This document shows positions 38,561-48,649 of a stretch of DNA of 64,000 nucleotides, piece by piece (the first letter of the stretch is position 1; the number at the start of each line of letters is the position of its first letter). The notes beneath the pieces were generated by a model, which saw nothing but the letters and a program-made list of their open reading frames with translations, was not told the DNA's origin and ran no database searches. A program made the translations under genes and the position numbers. The stretch is from an uncultured Salinicoccus sp. (GTDB taxonomy: Bacteria > Bacillota > Bacilli > Staphylococcales > Salinicoccaceae): the NCBI GenBank assembly GCA_947494965.1, contig CANLWV010000001.1, forward strand, positions 358,842 to 422,841, in the 5' to 3' direction.

Positions 38561-41488
38561 TCATTTGACTTTCTCTTTAAGTTTAATGGTTTGGGACGCA
38601 GGAATTGAGTTATCGAGGTTACATGTAAAGTACAGCACCTGATCTTGCACTTCATTCCTCAAATAATCCATGATGATCTTTTTCCTCTCCTTGTCAAAAT
38701 GCACAAAGGCATCATCGATGATGAGAGGCAACCTATAATACCCTTTCAACGCCTTGATCAGACTCAACCTCAAACTGATATAGAGCATTTCTTTGGTAGA
38801 CTGTGACAGTTCAAGTGGATGGAAGAGCTGACCGTTATCATGCTTGACCTTCACTCCGTCATCATCATAGATGATGTTGATATAACGTCCGTTTGTTATC
38901 TTCTGGAAAATAGTCCGTGCCTCTTCGATGACGACAGGCAGACGTTCATCTTTAATCTTTCGGATGTGCGCTTCAATCAGAATGCGGATGTAGTTCAATG
39001 ACATGTAGTCTCTCGATATATTCTGGATATATGATTTTTTCATCTCATATAGGTGATGAAGTTCACTTAACTTGCCGTCGCTCTCCATCATCGCGATCTC
39101 CGAGTTCAGTTCAGCTAATGTCTTTTGTTCCACATGAACCTTATCATTGAGTGCTTCGATCTGTTCGACGATGTCTTCTTCTTCCTCACGCAGTTCAGAC
39201 ATCAGGATATCGGCCAGGGCATTCCGTGCATCATAATCGAAATGCTCTTCACCCAACTTCTCATCCAATTCATTGTAACGGCGGACGTTCCGTCTATGTT
39301 CGTCGTCTTTTCTCGCATAGTAATAATAGGTCTCTTCATCTTCTGCCAAAACCTGGTCAAGGAGAGAGTTGATCTCATGCTGCGCTTCTTTCACGCTATC
39401 CTGAAGCACCTTATTTTCATTCTGCAAAAGGGTGATCTGCTCATTCAATCGAGTATAGTCAGCTTCATCCTTATGCATGCCGGATACCGCATTCTTTACA
39501 TCATGGAATACACTCGCGTCGTCATAGTGGATACCGTAATGCATCAGATCCTCCTTGACGCTGCTTTTGAATTCCTGAAGTTCGCGCGTGAGATTATCCA
39601 TCTCGACTTGATACCTGTTGATCTGGTTCCGTTTTTGTTTTATCTCCCTGATCGTGTGGATGGCATCAGGCATTGATTTGTTTTCCATGTCCATATCTAT
39701 CTTCAGATCTGTTTTCATCTTCGACAAATCGGTATTCAATGAATCATGCAGTGCTTCTTTGTTCGATAAGGTTTCTTTCAGTTCTTCAAGACGGACATGG
39801 GTCGAAATACGTTTCGCCTTAAGTTCTTTAAGGTCCATTTTGAGTTCTCTTGCCGTACTGAGCTCAAACTCCATGTCGTGGTTCCTGTTGATGGTTTCAA
39901 TCGCTTCCTGAAGTTCCGCGACCTCTTTTTGATAATCTTCCTTCAGCGATTCATCCGGTTTTTCCCTGTTCAAGGTAAGAAGCAGCAATATGAGTGCGCC
40001 GGCCACGGCCGATGCACTTCCTATCACCCATTCTGAGCCGGCTAGATAAAAGATGCCAACCAACAAGGCAATGATACCGACCCCAATGATGAGCATCTGC
40101 TGCATCCTGCTGGATTTGTTGCGTTTACGTTTTTCCCGTTCATAGTCTTTTTCGATCAGACTGAACATTTTTTCTTTTTCCTTCAGTTCAAATTCCTTAT
40201 CCATCAGTTCCTGCTTTTTTCTGATGCGCGTTTCACTGATCTGTTCCGCTTCCAACTGTGCCAATTCCTTATCGTAATGACTGACATCAGACTTCACCTG
40301 ATCGAATTCACGCACCAGAAATTGTTCCTCTAGCGCCACTTCATCCAATTTTGAAAGGAGTGACTGGACAGAGTCCTTCACGATGTTGGAGTCATCAACC
40401 TCATGATGCTCCTCACTCCATCCTATGTCCCTCATAAGCAGACCGATGGCTTCCTCGTTGCTTGCTATTTCTGAAGCGAGACGCTTATGCTCCATCCGCT
40501 TTTGTTTGATTTCAGGTTCTTTCTTCAATATGCCTTCCAAATGGGTGATTGTTTCCCCATCGGGTTTTTCGATGCCTGCCAATTCTGCTTCCAACGCTTT
40601 TAGTTTTTCTGTACGCAAGGCTATGTCCTGCTCAGACTGTTGGAGTTGATGCTTCATCTTCTCGTATCGCTCGATCCCTTTTTCGGGAAAATTGATTGGT
40701 TCGATGTTCACTTGACTCTCAAGATTTTTCCATTCCTTGATGTCTTTATGATAAACGACTTCTTTCATTTTCTGCTTTCTTATCGACTCTAGCTGATGCA
40801 GACCATCTTTGGTGAAGTTTAGGGCTTCTTCACTCTTCAACCTTTCGTGGGTCAGAGTATCGTAACGTTCCTCCACCTGCTCAAGCGCCCTGATTTTATC
40901 ATTGAGTTCTGACATTTCAGCCATTTCCTTATTTAATTCCGGCTTTGAACCATTTCTCTTATAGATCGTGCCAAGCTCGGTGTCGATCGCACTAAGCATC
41001 TCATCATATTCATGGGAGCCAAGCGCACCTGCACGAAGCAGATACTCCTGCAGCTTATCTTCAGTCATATTCTTGTGGATATCCTGCAGTCCGAGCACAT
41101 CGAAGGAAAAGATTGAACGATATGTCCTTTTATCGATGAAATTCAATTTTTTGATGAGCCATTCTTCACCACGCACAGTCCCGTCTTCAAAATAAACTTT
41201 GACGTCCCCCTGCACTTTACCTTTTATGCGTTCAATCTCTACGGTGCCCGACTCATCAGGAAATTCCACTGTGATCTTTCCCCCATATAGATTGTGCATG
41301 CGCGGCTCTCTTCTCGGCTCCTGTTCCTTACGGGTGGGGAATCCGAATAGGATGGAATGGATGAACGACTGCATCGTTGACTTGCCGGCCTCGTTCTCGC
41401 CAAAGAGTTGAACAAATTGCTTATTGGTATCAAATTTTGTTTCTGTTATTTTTCCATAGCCATATATATCGAGTCCAATAATTTTCAT
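38561..41488 (-). CDS. yhaN: YhaN, SbcC/Rad50-like membrane-associated ATPase
   Basis: A 975-residue ATPase with Rad50/SbcC layout: N-terminal Walker A ENEAGKSTMQSFIHSILFG, a very long coiled coil, and C-terminal LSQSTKEMLYISLRLSLIK signature plus Walker B LPLIIDDAFVHFDKERKK. Unlike SbcC, it has two hydrophobic segments in the middle of the coiled coil (LIIGVGIIALLVGIFYLAG and ASAVAGALILLLLTL, near residues 473 to 515). These suggest anchoring to the membrane at the coil apex. It works with YhaO as an Mre11/Rad50-type nuclease pair. Confidence 0.92.
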   Translation of the reverse strand: MKIIGLDIYGYGKITETKFDTNKQFVQLFGENEAGKSTMQSFIHSILFGFPTRKEQEPRREPRMHNLYGGKITVEFPDESGTVEIERIKGKVQGDVKVYFEDGTVRGEEWLIKKLNFIDKRTYRSIFSFDVLGLQDIHKNMTEDKLQEYLLRAGALGSHEYDEMLSAIDTELGTIYKRNGSKPELNKEMAEMSELNDKIRALEQVEERYDTLTHERLKSEEALNFTKDGLHQLESIRKQKMKEVVYHKDIKEWKNLESQVNIEPINFPEKGIERYEKMKHQLQQSEQDIALRTEKLKALEAELAGIEKPDGETITHLEGILKKEPEIKQKRMEHKRLASEIASNEEAIGLLMRDIGWSEEHHEVDDSNIVKDSVQSLLSKLDEVALEEQFLVREFDQVKSDVSHYDKELAQLEAEQISETRIRKKQELMDKEFELKEKEKMFSLIEKDYEREKRKRNKSSRMQQMLIIGVGIIALLVGIFYLAGSEWVIGSASAVAGALILLLLTLNREKPDESLKEDYQKEVAELQEAIETINRNHDMEFELSTARELKMDLKELKAKRISTHVRLEELKETLSNKEALHDSLNTDLSKMKTDLKIDMDMENKSMPDAIHTIREIKQKRNQINRYQVEMDNLTRELQEFKSSVKEDLMHYGIHYDDASVFHDVKNAVSGMHKDEADYTRLNEQITLLQNENKVLQDSVKEAQHEINSLLDQVLAEDEETYYYYARKDDEHRRNVRRYNELDEKLGEEHFDYDARNALADILMSELREEEEDIVEQIEALNDKVHVEQKTLAELNSEIAMMESDGKLSELHHLYEMKKSYIQNISRDYMSLNYIRILIEAHIRKIKDERLPVVIEEARTIFQKITNGRYINIIYDDDGVKVKHDNGQLFHPLELSQSTKEMLYISLRLSLIKALKGYYRLPLIIDDAFVHFDKERKKIIMDYLRNEVQDQVLYFTCNLDNSIPASQTIKLKEKVK

Positions 41489-41495
41489 ATATTCA

Positions 41496-42680
41496 CTACT
41501 TCCTCATCAGCATTCTAAGCCGTTCTTCGCCCTCTTCAAGCAACGCTTCCGGATCGATATCCTGCACAGGGTCCAGATACCTGTTCACCCTCGGATCCAT
41601 GTAGAGCGCGTTGACTGCCTCTTTGAACAGTTCTTCATCTGAAGAATGACTTGCTTTAATGTCGTTGATCAATGCGATGTTGTCTTGGTGCAGATACCTC
41701 ACCTTAAGGTCATCAATCCAGACAAATTCCTTCACATCCCTCTCGTCTTCCTTCAGCAATTCGATCACTTCGGTCAGATCGGCACCCGTCAATTCCTCAT
41801 CTCCGTCATAGATGATGGTCAGCTGGATGATATGCTTCCCCTTATCCCTTAAGCGATTTTTGAATTCTGCAATGGCCTGGTATATGGACTGCTTACTAAG
41901 GTTTTCCACCTCGAGTTCGTACTCGGCAAAAATGATTTCCTGTACAGGGATGAAGCGTGTCGAAAGGTATACATCATCCCCCTCCACCACAAGGAAGCCT
42001 TTTTCGCCATGTTCGTTCTTATGGCGCCCTTGTATGTTGCCCGGGTAATGCACAGGCGGCAGATCACTCAATTCTTCACGCTGGTGGATATGGCCTAGCG
42101 CCCAATAGTGATACAGCTTTTCATTCAACATCTGAAGATTGAATTCCGTATATCGCTTTTGGATGGATTGGCTGTGGGAATAGGTGCCATGGAGCAGACC
42201 GATATGTATGCCTTCATTCATTGTATTGACTGGATATTCCTCCAGCCTGTTTTCATATGTATCATCCATGAAGTAACTGAAACCGTGAAGGAAGATGCGT
42301 TCCCCGTTTGAACTCACCATCTCATACGTTTCTACGTTATCGCCGAACACCGTGACATTGTCCGGCCACTCCGCCTTGAAGCCGTCTGTCAATGGATCAT
42401 GGTTGCCGTGGATGATATAGACGAAGATGCCGGCTTCTTTCAACCGTCCAAATTGGCGTTTCATGAATACTTCGGATTTCAGTGTACGGTTCGCTGCGTC
42501 GAACATGTCGCCTGCGATGACAAGGAAGTCGACTTTTTCCTGAATTGCGTAGTCGATCATCCTTTTGACACTGATATATGTACTTTCTGTAAGCACGTCA
42601 AAAATTCCTGGAATCATTTTCGAGCGGGACTTGAAAGGGCTGTCCAGATGTAGGTCTGCACAATGTATAAATTTAACCAA
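41496..42680 (-). CDS. yhaO: YhaO, SbcD/Mre11-like nuclease
   Basis: A 394-residue metallophosphoesterase. Motifs: HCADLHLDSPFKS at the N-terminus, VIAGDMFDAANRT, IIHGNHDPLTDGF, and further metal ligands in GLLHGTY and YWALGHIHQRE. It is the nuclease partner of YhaN; the start of yhaN follows within eight bases. The pair probably processes DNA ends or removes misincorporated bases, as proposed in Bacillus. Confidence 0.93.
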   Translation of the reverse strand: MVKFIHCADLHLDSPFKSRSKMIPGIFDVLTESTYISVKRMIDYAIQEKVDFLVIAGDMFDAANRTLKSEVFMKRQFGRLKEAGIFVYIIHGNHDPLTDGFKAEWPDNVTVFGDNVETYEMVSSNGERIFLHGFSYFMDDTYENRLEEYPVNTMNEGIHIGLLHGTYSHSQSIQKRYTEFNLQMLNEKLYHYWALGHIHQREELSDLPPVHYPGNIQGRHKNEHGEKGFLVVEGDDVYLSTRFIPVQEIIFAEYELEVENLSKQSIYQAIAEFKNRLRDKGKHIIQLTIIYDGDEELTGADLTEVIELLKEDERDVKEFVWIDDLKVRYLHQDNIALINDIKASHSSDEELFKEAVNALYMDPRVNRYLDPVQDIDPEALLEEGEERLRMLMRK

Positions 42681-42737
42681 TATTCCTCACCTGACTTTTC
42701 TGCTCATTATATCTACAGTATACCAAAAACCAAAAGA

Positions 42738-42765
42738 AAAGAGGCCCTCAACAGACCTCTCAACA
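42738..42765 (-). terminator. Terminator after yheA
   Basis: On the minus strand an AGAGGTC / GGCCTCT stem with a short loop is followed by TTTCTTTT. It lies just after the yheA stop. Confidence 0.7.
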
Positions 42766-42766
42766 A

Positions 42767-43123
42767 TTAGTTTTCGTTATTTACACCGTATAGTTCTTCA
42801 ATCGGCTTCATGATGACACGGTTCAGATCTTGGATGAGTTCACTCATCTTCTGTTCTGATTCCATAAGTGCTTTGATGTTTTCATCCTTTTCGATGTCTT
42901 CAGCGGATTTCTGTGCTTTTTGGACATCTTCTTCCTGGATTTCTTCACCTTGCATCTGTTTTTGCTGCAAGTTCATCTGTACTTCCCTGAATTCATCGAA
43001 GAGTGATTTCGATTCTGGATTAGCATTTACTTTTTCATAGTACTCTTTCATGTTCTTGAATTCATCTGATTTGCGCAATGCATCTTCCAATGCATTTGCC
43101 TGATCGTATACGTTGACTGACAT
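42767..43123 (-). CDS. yheA: YheA/YmcA/YlbF family protein
   Basis: The ATG at 43123 follows AAAGGGAG; the longer frame to 43177 overlaps only spacer. The 118-residue all-helical protein ([20 protein letters not shown] start, [20 protein letters not shown] and an acidic [20 protein letters not shown]) is typical of the DUF964/YlbF family. YlbF and YmcA form a Y-complex that guides RNase Y; YheA is a less studied paralogue. It lies next to yheB as in Bacillus. Confidence 0.9.
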   Translation of the reverse strand: MSVNVYDQANALEDALRKSDEFKNMKEYYEKVNANPESKSLFDEFREVQMNLQQKQMQGEEIQEEDVQKAQKSAEDIEKDENIKALMESEQKMSELIQDLNRVIMKPIEELYGVNNEN

Positions 43124-43177
43124 TGATAAAAAACTCCCTTTAATAAAGATAACTATACTGTAACATAAAATACGCAC

Positions 43178-44308
43178 TTATAAAAATACAACAATCAGCC
43201 CTTGTATGATTCCGATCATGCCACCAAGGAAAAACCCGAGCAATGTGATCATACGGAACTCTTTATCAGAAATTTCCATGACAAGCTTTTCGATATGGCT
43301 CAATTCGAAGCTGTCAATCTGATTTTTTATGACGTGGGCCAAGTGGAGCTTCTCGACGATTCTGCCGGTATTCGCTTTCAGATATTCAATGATGTTGCCA
43401 CCCAATTTGTATTTGCCGGTTTCCTTGAAGGTATTGAACATCTCGGGATTGAAGTCCTTAATCGGATAATCCAGTATGCCGTCTATATCAATCCGTCTTT
43501 TCAAGGTCTCCCCAATACTGTCAATCAGAGCATCCCGATCACCTTCTGTGACGATTTCATCCAACCGCATCTTTTTAAGGCGTTCATATTCTTCATTGAT
43601 GATTCTCAACTCTATATCAGTCAATTTCGGGTCGTATATCAGCTTGTTCAATTCCTTTTGGATATTGCGTACGATGGATTCCGTCGTCATTATATATTTC
43701 AGGGAGCGTGCGAGCCTCCCTCTGTTCTGGACGAACTCGTCAGCCATCGTATACAGATCGTCATACCCTTTCTGCGAATTGATGTAGGCTGATATTTTCC
43801 TCGTCAATTGGGGCTGCAGCCTGTCGACCTTCCCGTCGAGTGTCGCGAGCGCGTCTTTAGGAATCAATGACTCGATACTCCGGCCATATAACTTGCCGCC
43901 TTCTTCAGCCACCTTTTCATCAAGGGCATCGTTGAAGCTCCTCATCACCTTCTCTGACAACCCTTCATGGATCCGTTCCAAGAAATAGCGAAGGCTTAAA
44001 TTCTCCGATTCTATCGTCTCTATCTGCCGATCTATGAACAGCATGATGAAGCGTCTCGTTTCATCGCTGTCGATTTTGTTGATGAAAGCGTCCGGCGTCA
44101 GCAGATGTTGGGTGATGATCTCCCCCATCTTGACTGATGCTTCCTCCCTACGGCGCGGGATTACACCTGGTGTAAATGGCAGTTGTTTACCAAAGATGTA
44201 TTTGGGTTCATAGGGCCTGAACAGCATCTTTATGGCAAGCATATTGGTCAATCCGCCTATCAGAGCCCCGATGATCATCATCAGGATGATCTGGATCCCT
44301 TCATTCAT
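43178..44308 (-). CDS. yheB: YheB, DUF445 family membrane protein
   Basis: The ATG at 44308 is preferred because AAGGGGTG precedes it. The 376-residue protein has an N-terminal membrane helix ([20 protein letters not shown]) followed by the family motif [30 protein letters not shown]. The middle is a long helical cytosolic part, and a second membrane helix ends the chain ([19 protein letters not shown]). DUF445 proteins share this hairpin topology; function unknown. Confidence 0.92.
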   Translation of the reverse strand: MNEGIQIILMMIIGALIGGLTNMLAIKMLFRPYEPKYIFGKQLPFTPGVIPRRREEASVKMGEIITQHLLTPDAFINKIDSDETRRFIMLFIDRQIETIESENLSLRYFLERIHEGLSEKVMRSFNDALDEKVAEEGGKLYGRSIESLIPKDALATLDGKVDRLQPQLTRKISAYINSQKGYDDLYTMADEFVQNRGRLARSLKYIMTTESIVRNIQKELNKLIYDPKLTDIELRIINEEYERLKKMRLDEIVTEGDRDALIDSIGETLKRRIDIDGILDYPIKDFNPEMFNTFKETGKYKLGGNIIEYLKANTGRIVEKLHLAHVIKNQIDSFELSHIEKLVMEISDKEFRMITLLGFFLGGMIGIIQGLIVVFL

Positions 44309-44346
44309 GAAAAACACCCCTTCCTGTTACCGTCATCTATAAATGA

Positions 44347-44372
44347 GAAAAGGCACCCTGAGGTGCCTTAGA
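44347..44372. terminator. Terminator between the XRE regulator and yheB
   Basis: AAGGCACC-CTGA-GGTGCCTT inverted repeat; on the minus strand it is followed by TTTTCTC and ends the XRE gene. Confidence 0.65.
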
Positions 44373-44823
44373 CAGGTTGCAGATCAGACTGTCTGTTAAA
44401 GTACGTTCTGATCTCCCTTTCGATATATGATGCATGGAGCGGACGGTTCATCGGGCTCAGCACCCTATAGATTTTATTGCTTTTATTATATTGCAGGCGA
44501 TAGCCATTCTTTCTTTCCAGGTCATCCCAATAGACCGCTTCCCCTTCATAGTTCGGGTAGACACAATGGCCGCGTGATATGAGCTGTGCCAACTCCAGAG
44601 GGTCACCGCCGAAACTGTTGGTCAGGACGTCACTATCCCTAAACAGGGCACATAGCGAAATGCATGTCGTCCAGTTAGGAAGGATCCGTTCTTTTTCTAT
44701 CTGTACAAGCGTCTTTTTGGATAGGCCGATCGTCTGACTCATGGAGTCCTGAGTATAGCCCGCTTCGGTCCTTACCATTTTGAACTTGGACTGGAGTAAC
44801 TCCGTAAAAGTCTGTTTATCCAT
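44368..44823 (-). CDS. XRE family transcriptional regulator
   Basis: The ATG at 44823 (MDKQTFTELLQSKFKMVR) has AGGAAG upstream. The 151-residue protein has an XRE domain at residues 10 to 65 (AGYTQDSMSQTIGLSKKTLVQIEKER) and a C-terminal part of about 85 residues rich in aromatic residues (VYPNYEGEAVYWDDLERKNGYRLQYN). This two-part build occurs in a conserved staphylococcal regulator next to membrane transporter genes. Target unknown. Confidence 0.82.
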   Translation of the reverse strand: MDKQTFTELLQSKFKMVRTEAGYTQDSMSQTIGLSKKTLVQIEKERILPNWTTCISLCALFRDSDVLTNSFGGDPLELAQLISRGHCVYPNYEGEAVYWDDLERKNGYRLQYNKSNKIYRVLSPMNRPLHASYIEREIRTYFNRQSDLQPV

Positions 44824-44918
44824 TCTTTTCTTCCTTTCACTCGTTTCAGTTATTATAAAAACCACTTACTATAATAATACACTTTTAATATAATAGTATA
44901 TTTTCATGTAAATTAAAA

Positions 44919-44958
44919 GGGCATATATTGAATTTCACCAAGAGTTCAATATATGCCC
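44919..44958 (-). terminator. Terminator after the symporter gene
   Basis: A perfect 14-bp inverted repeat (GGGCATATATTGAA / TTCAATATATGCCC) with a twelve-base loop; on the minus strand TTTTAATTT follows. Confidence 0.85.
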
Positions 44959-44980
44959 GTCATTTAATTGTCACTAATCA

Positions 44981-46273
44981 TCATGTTTCCTGTCCGGTTT
45001 CCCCTTCTTTACGGTTCTCCTGTTCGTTGATGATCAGAGATATTGCCGCATCACCTGTAACGTTGACCATCGTCCGCGTCATATCAAGCAATCTGTCTAT
45101 ACCGATGATGATTCCGATCGCTGCAGGATCGAGTCCGATTGCAGTCAGCACCATTGCCAACATGACAAGGCCGACGCCCGGTACCCCTGCCGTTCCGATG
45201 CTTGCCACTGTTGCAATCAAGACGACTGTGACCATCTGCATGATCGTCAGGTCAATGCCTGAAAGCTGTGCGATGAATACCGTTGCGACACCTTGCATGA
45301 TTGCCGTCCCATCCATATTGATCGTGGCACCGAGTGGCTGCACAAAACTGGATATGCTTTTACGGATCTTGAGGTTCTCCTGGGCAGACTTCAGTGAAAT
45401 CGGCAGCACTGCGCTGGACGAAGATGTACTGAACGCCACACCCATTGCGGGAGCAAACCCTTTAATGAACCAGATGAAACTCTTTTTCGCCAAGAATTTC
45501 ACTGCAGCACCATAAACCAAGATCATATGGATGAAGAGCGCCAGCAGTACACAGACGAAATACATGCCAAGTTGCTGTATTGCTCCGAATCCCGCCTGGA
45601 CGAAAGCTGTTGCAACCAGGCCGAACGCACCAATTGCTGCAAAGTATTTCATTATAGCGAGGACTATCCACATCACTACCTCATTCGCTTCCTCGAATAA
45701 TTTGACGATGCCGGCCGTCTTGTCCCGCTTGGCAATCATCGCAATACCGATGAAGATCGCAAATGCGATGATCTGGAGCATGTTCTGCGTACCCATCGCC
45801 TCGACGACGTTTGTCGGGATCAGGTTGATGACTGTCTGATCAAAACCTTGCTGCAGCGCTTCCCCCGTGCTTCCACCTTCGAGCTCGGTCTCGCGATACT
45901 CAGCGACTTCGTCAGAACCAAGTAGAGCAGACTGCCCTTCGCCCGGATCCAGTATGTTCGCAACGATCATTGCGATGGTGATCGCAATGGCGGTGGTCGC
46001 CAAATAGAACAGCAGTGTCTTCAGGCCATAGCCTCCAAGCAGTTTAGGGTCGCCTACACTTACGACGCCAAGCACGATGGAGATGAAGACTATCGGCACC
46101 ACCATCATGAAGATCATATTAAGGAAAAGCTGGCCGAGAATATTGAATATGTACTGATCGACCCATTGCACCCATTGCTGGCTGTCATACATCGGGCTCA
46201 GTATCGAGCCGACGATGATACCAAGGATCAGTGCAACTACAATCTGTATAGTAAGTTTATTTCCTATTTTCAT
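44981..46273 (-). CDS. Dicarboxylate/amino acid:cation symporter (DAACS family)
   Basis: A 430-residue transporter with eight membrane helices and two re-entrant hairpins. The serine-rich hairpin is AFSTSSSSAVLPIS, the transmembrane 7 motif is PLGATINMDGTAI, and the helix 8 region is GIDRLLDMTRTMVNVTGDA. These are the substrate- and sodium/proton-binding parts of GltP/GltT/DctA transporters. The Arg in RTMVN..GD suits acidic substrates such as glutamate, aspartate or C4-dicarboxylates. The exact substrate cannot be read. Confidence 0.9.
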   Translation of the reverse strand: MKIGNKLTIQIVVALILGIIVGSILSPMYDSQQWVQWVDQYIFNILGQLFLNMIFMMVVPIVFISIVLGVVSVGDPKLLGGYGLKTLLFYLATTAIAITIAMIVANILDPGEGQSALLGSDEVAEYRETELEGGSTGEALQQGFDQTVINLIPTNVVEAMGTQNMLQIIAFAIFIGIAMIAKRDKTAGIVKLFEEANEVVMWIVLAIMKYFAAIGAFGLVATAFVQAGFGAIQQLGMYFVCVLLALFIHMILVYGAAVKFLAKKSFIWFIKGFAPAMGVAFSTSSSSAVLPISLKSAQENLKIRKSISSFVQPLGATINMDGTAIMQGVATVFIAQLSGIDLTIMQMVTVVLIATVASIGTAGVPGVGLVMLAMVLTAIGLDPAAIGIIIGIDRLLDMTRTMVNVTGDAAISLIINEQENRKEGETGQET

Positions 46274-46365
46274 ATTATGCCTCCAAACTTTGAAATGTCT
46301 GTGTTAATTATACTGTTTGGTGCAAACGTTTGTAAACAATAATTGAAAACGATTTCCAAAACACT

Positions 46366-46995
46366 CTATAGTTTGATTATATTGTACTTGATGGCGTATA
46401 TCACAGCCTGGGTACGGTCTGTCACTTCAAGCTTGTTGAGGATATGACTGACATGCGTCTTGACTGTCTTTTCACTGACATACAGGGCTTCACCAATCTC
46501 ACGGTTTGATTTTCCACGGACGATTTCTTTCAACACTTCAATTTCACGTGCGGACAACGCATTTTTTTCATGCGGCATATGTCCTTCCCTATCTATTACT
46601 TCAAGTATATCGGGATGGATGACCTTCTCCCCTTCGATCACACTTTTGATTGAGGCAATGAGTTCCTCTGCTTCCATTTCTTTTATGATGTACCCATCAG
46701 CATGCGCCGAAAAGACCGGCCGCACATACTCTTCGGTAGTATAGCTGGAGAGCACCAGCACTTTGATTTCAGGATAATATGCCTTGATTGCGCGTGTGAC
46801 TTCTATGCCATCCATCTCGGGCATGACAAGATCTAAAAGGATCAGGTCTATATCTTTGGCGCTCTTCAGATATTCAAGCAGTTCCCTGCCTGTACCGAAA
46901 TCTTCGACCACCCGAATATCTTCTGTAGTCGACAGCAGGAATTTCATACCTTCCCTTACTATATGGTGGTCATCGACCAATATGATATTGTACAT
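46366..46995 (-). CDS. NarL/FixJ family response regulator (YhcZ-like)
   Basis: The ATG at 46995 is used, with GGAG eight bases before it. The 209-residue protein has a receiver domain with the phosphorylated Asp about residue 55 (LILLDLVMPEMDG), Lys in KEME, and a C-terminal LuxR-type helix-turn-helix (LSAREIEVLKEIVRGKSNREIGEALYVSEKTVKTHVSHIL). It forms a two-component pair with the upstream GAF kinase. Closest remembered relatives are Bacillus YhcZ and staphylococcal VraR/NreC-type regulators. Confidence 0.9.
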   Translation of the reverse strand: MYNIILVDDHHIVREGMKFLLSTTEDIRVVEDFGTGRELLEYLKSAKDIDLILLDLVMPEMDGIEVTRAIKAYYPEIKVLVLSSYTTEEYVRPVFSAHADGYIIKEMEAEELIASIKSVIEGEKVIHPDILEVIDREGHMPHEKNALSAREIEVLKEIVRGKSNREIGEALYVSEKTVKTHVSHILNKLEVTDRTQAVIYAIKYNIIKL

Positions 46996-47000
46996 ATGCT

Positions 47001-48107
47001 TCACTCCTTCATGGGGATGGTGACCATGATGCGGGTCCCCCTCCCCTTCCCGGTATCGATATTTATATTTCCATTGAGCTTATGGATCCGTTCGGTCATG
47101 TTCGACAAGCCATAGCTGGACCGATGATTTTCCTCAAATTCAAACCCACTGCCTTGGTCTTCGATGATTACGGAGAAGATATCATCTTTCGCCGCCATCC
47201 TGATTATCGCATGTTCAGCACCGGAATGCTTGCGTATATTATTCAAGCTTTCCTGGATGACCCTATAGAGGGCGACTTCCACATGGTCCGGCACATCATA
47301 GAAGCCTTCCATACCAATCTCAACTTCAAGGCCAAGCAGCCCTGCGTACTTTTCGACAGCATCGATGACGCCATTCTCGAGTCCTATTGGCTTCAGTTGC
47401 CAAATCAGGGCTTTCATTTCCTTCATCGCATGTTTCGAAGTCCGTTCTATGGAATCGAAAGCCACATTCGCCTTATCCGCATCACTCAATGATTTTGCAG
47501 CATGCGAAGTGATGCCGATCGAAAACAACATCTGGTTGACGGAATCATGCAGATCTCTGGCGAGTCGCTGCCGTTCCTTTATGAGCATATTCTCCTGCTC
47601 ACGCGTCGTCAGCTCTATGCGCTTTAAAGTGGAACCTATCTGAAACGCCACCGACTCCAGAAGGTCGAGCTCGTCCTTGGCGAACCTTTCACGGTAAGGG
47701 CTTGCCACGTTCAACAGGCCAAAGGATTCGTCTCCCGAAATGAGCGGGACGGTGGCATGGTGGGTGATGCCATTATTTTCATTCGGGTACTCATTGCGGG
47801 CTTGTTCCAGCCTCGAACATACAAAAATATTCGTTGCCGTCTTAAGTTCCTTCCTGTTATATTTATTGACACACCAACATTTTCCTTCACATAAATAATG
47901 ATGGTCATTATTTTTAAGGGAGGACGGGAGACGGTAGTGTGTGGTGAGTTCATGCTGTCCTGCTTCATTTATGAAGAATATCCACCCCGTATCAAACTCC
48001 GAATGGTCGATCAGCATCTTCAATGCGCCCTCGATCATTGCCGGCCTATCTGTTTCTTCGTTCAGGAACTCCGCGATGTCTTTCAACAATTGAAGTTTAC
48101 TTTTCAT
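47001..48107 (-). CDS. GAF-domain sensor histidine kinase (YhcY-like)
   Basis: The ATG at 48107 follows AAGGTGGGG. The 368-residue protein lacks membrane helices. Residues about 20 to 165 form a GAF domain with a cysteine cluster (LCEGKCWCVNKYNR at 73 to 79 and NIFVCSRLE at 97). The HisKA_3 dimerisation domain carries the phosphorylated His in LARDLHDSVNQMLFSIG (about 187). The HATPase_c part has NNIRKHSGAEHA and EDQGSGFEF, with YGLSNMTER. The Cys cluster could bind metal or sense redox state. It overlaps no neighbour; kinase and regulator are six bases apart. Confidence 0.9.
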   Translation of the reverse strand: MKSKLQLLKDIAEFLNEETDRPAMIEGALKMLIDHSEFDTGWIFFINEAGQHELTTHYRLPSSLKNNDHHYLCEGKCWCVNKYNRKELKTATNIFVCSRLEQARNEYPNENNGITHHATVPLISGDESFGLLNVASPYRERFAKDELDLLESVAFQIGSTLKRIELTTREQENMLIKERQRLARDLHDSVNQMLFSIGITSHAAKSLSDADKANVAFDSIERTSKHAMKEMKALIWQLKPIGLENGVIDAVEKYAGLLGLEVEIGMEGFYDVPDHVEVALYRVIQESLNNIRKHSGAEHAIIRMAAKDDIFSVIIEDQGSGFEFEENHRSSYGLSNMTERIHKLNGNINIDTGKGRGTRIMVTIPMKE

Positions 48108-48226
48108 AAGAATCACCCCACCTTAAAAATTAACAGCTTTGTAACCTTAACTTCCACATCCAGCAGCCGTTTTCACTTATAATGATACAGTATGGATTCG
48201 AATCACTCATCTATTGGAGGGCAGCC

Positions 48227-48634
48227 ATGTCAAAAAACAAGCTCTATATGCAATCCATCTTCCTCATCGCATTAATCGCAACGCTCGGTTCACTTTATTT
48301 CAGCGAAATCAGACAATATGAACCATGTGAGTTCTGCTGGTATCAGCGCATACTCATGTATCCGCTCGTACTGATCTCCATCATTTCAATCATCCGCAAT
48401 GACCATGGCGCCGTATACTATATCCGGTTCATGAGTCTGCTTGGCCTCCTTATGGCATCTTACCATTACGCCCTGCAGAAGATCAGTTTTCTCGGTGATG
48501 GATTTACAGCCTGTACCGGGGTTTCCTGTACCGTCCAGTATATCGACTGGCTGGGCTTCATTACAATTCCATTCTTGTCGCTTATTGCATTTGCGCTCAT
48601 CTTTATACTATCATTTATTTCAAAAAGAAAATAA
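48227..48634 (+). CDS. bdbC: BdbC/DsbB-like disulfide oxidoreductase
   Basis: The ATG at 48227 after TTGGAGGG is preferred over 48182. The 135-residue membrane protein has four helices. A CEFC pair (Cys34, Cys37) precedes YQRILMYPL, and a second Cys pair lies in the loop ACTGVSC (Cys96, Cys101). These are the quinone-linked redox centres of DsbB/BdbC. It would reoxidise the thioredoxin-like protein encoded directly downstream. Confidence 0.93.
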   Translation: MSKNKLYMQSIFLIALIATLGSLYFSEIRQYEPCEFCWYQRILMYPLVLISIISIIRNDHGAVYYIRFMSLLGLLMASYHYALQKISFLGDGFTACTGVSCTVQYIDWLGFITIPFLSLIAFALIFILSFISKRK

Positions 48635-48649
48635 GAAGGAGACTGAACC

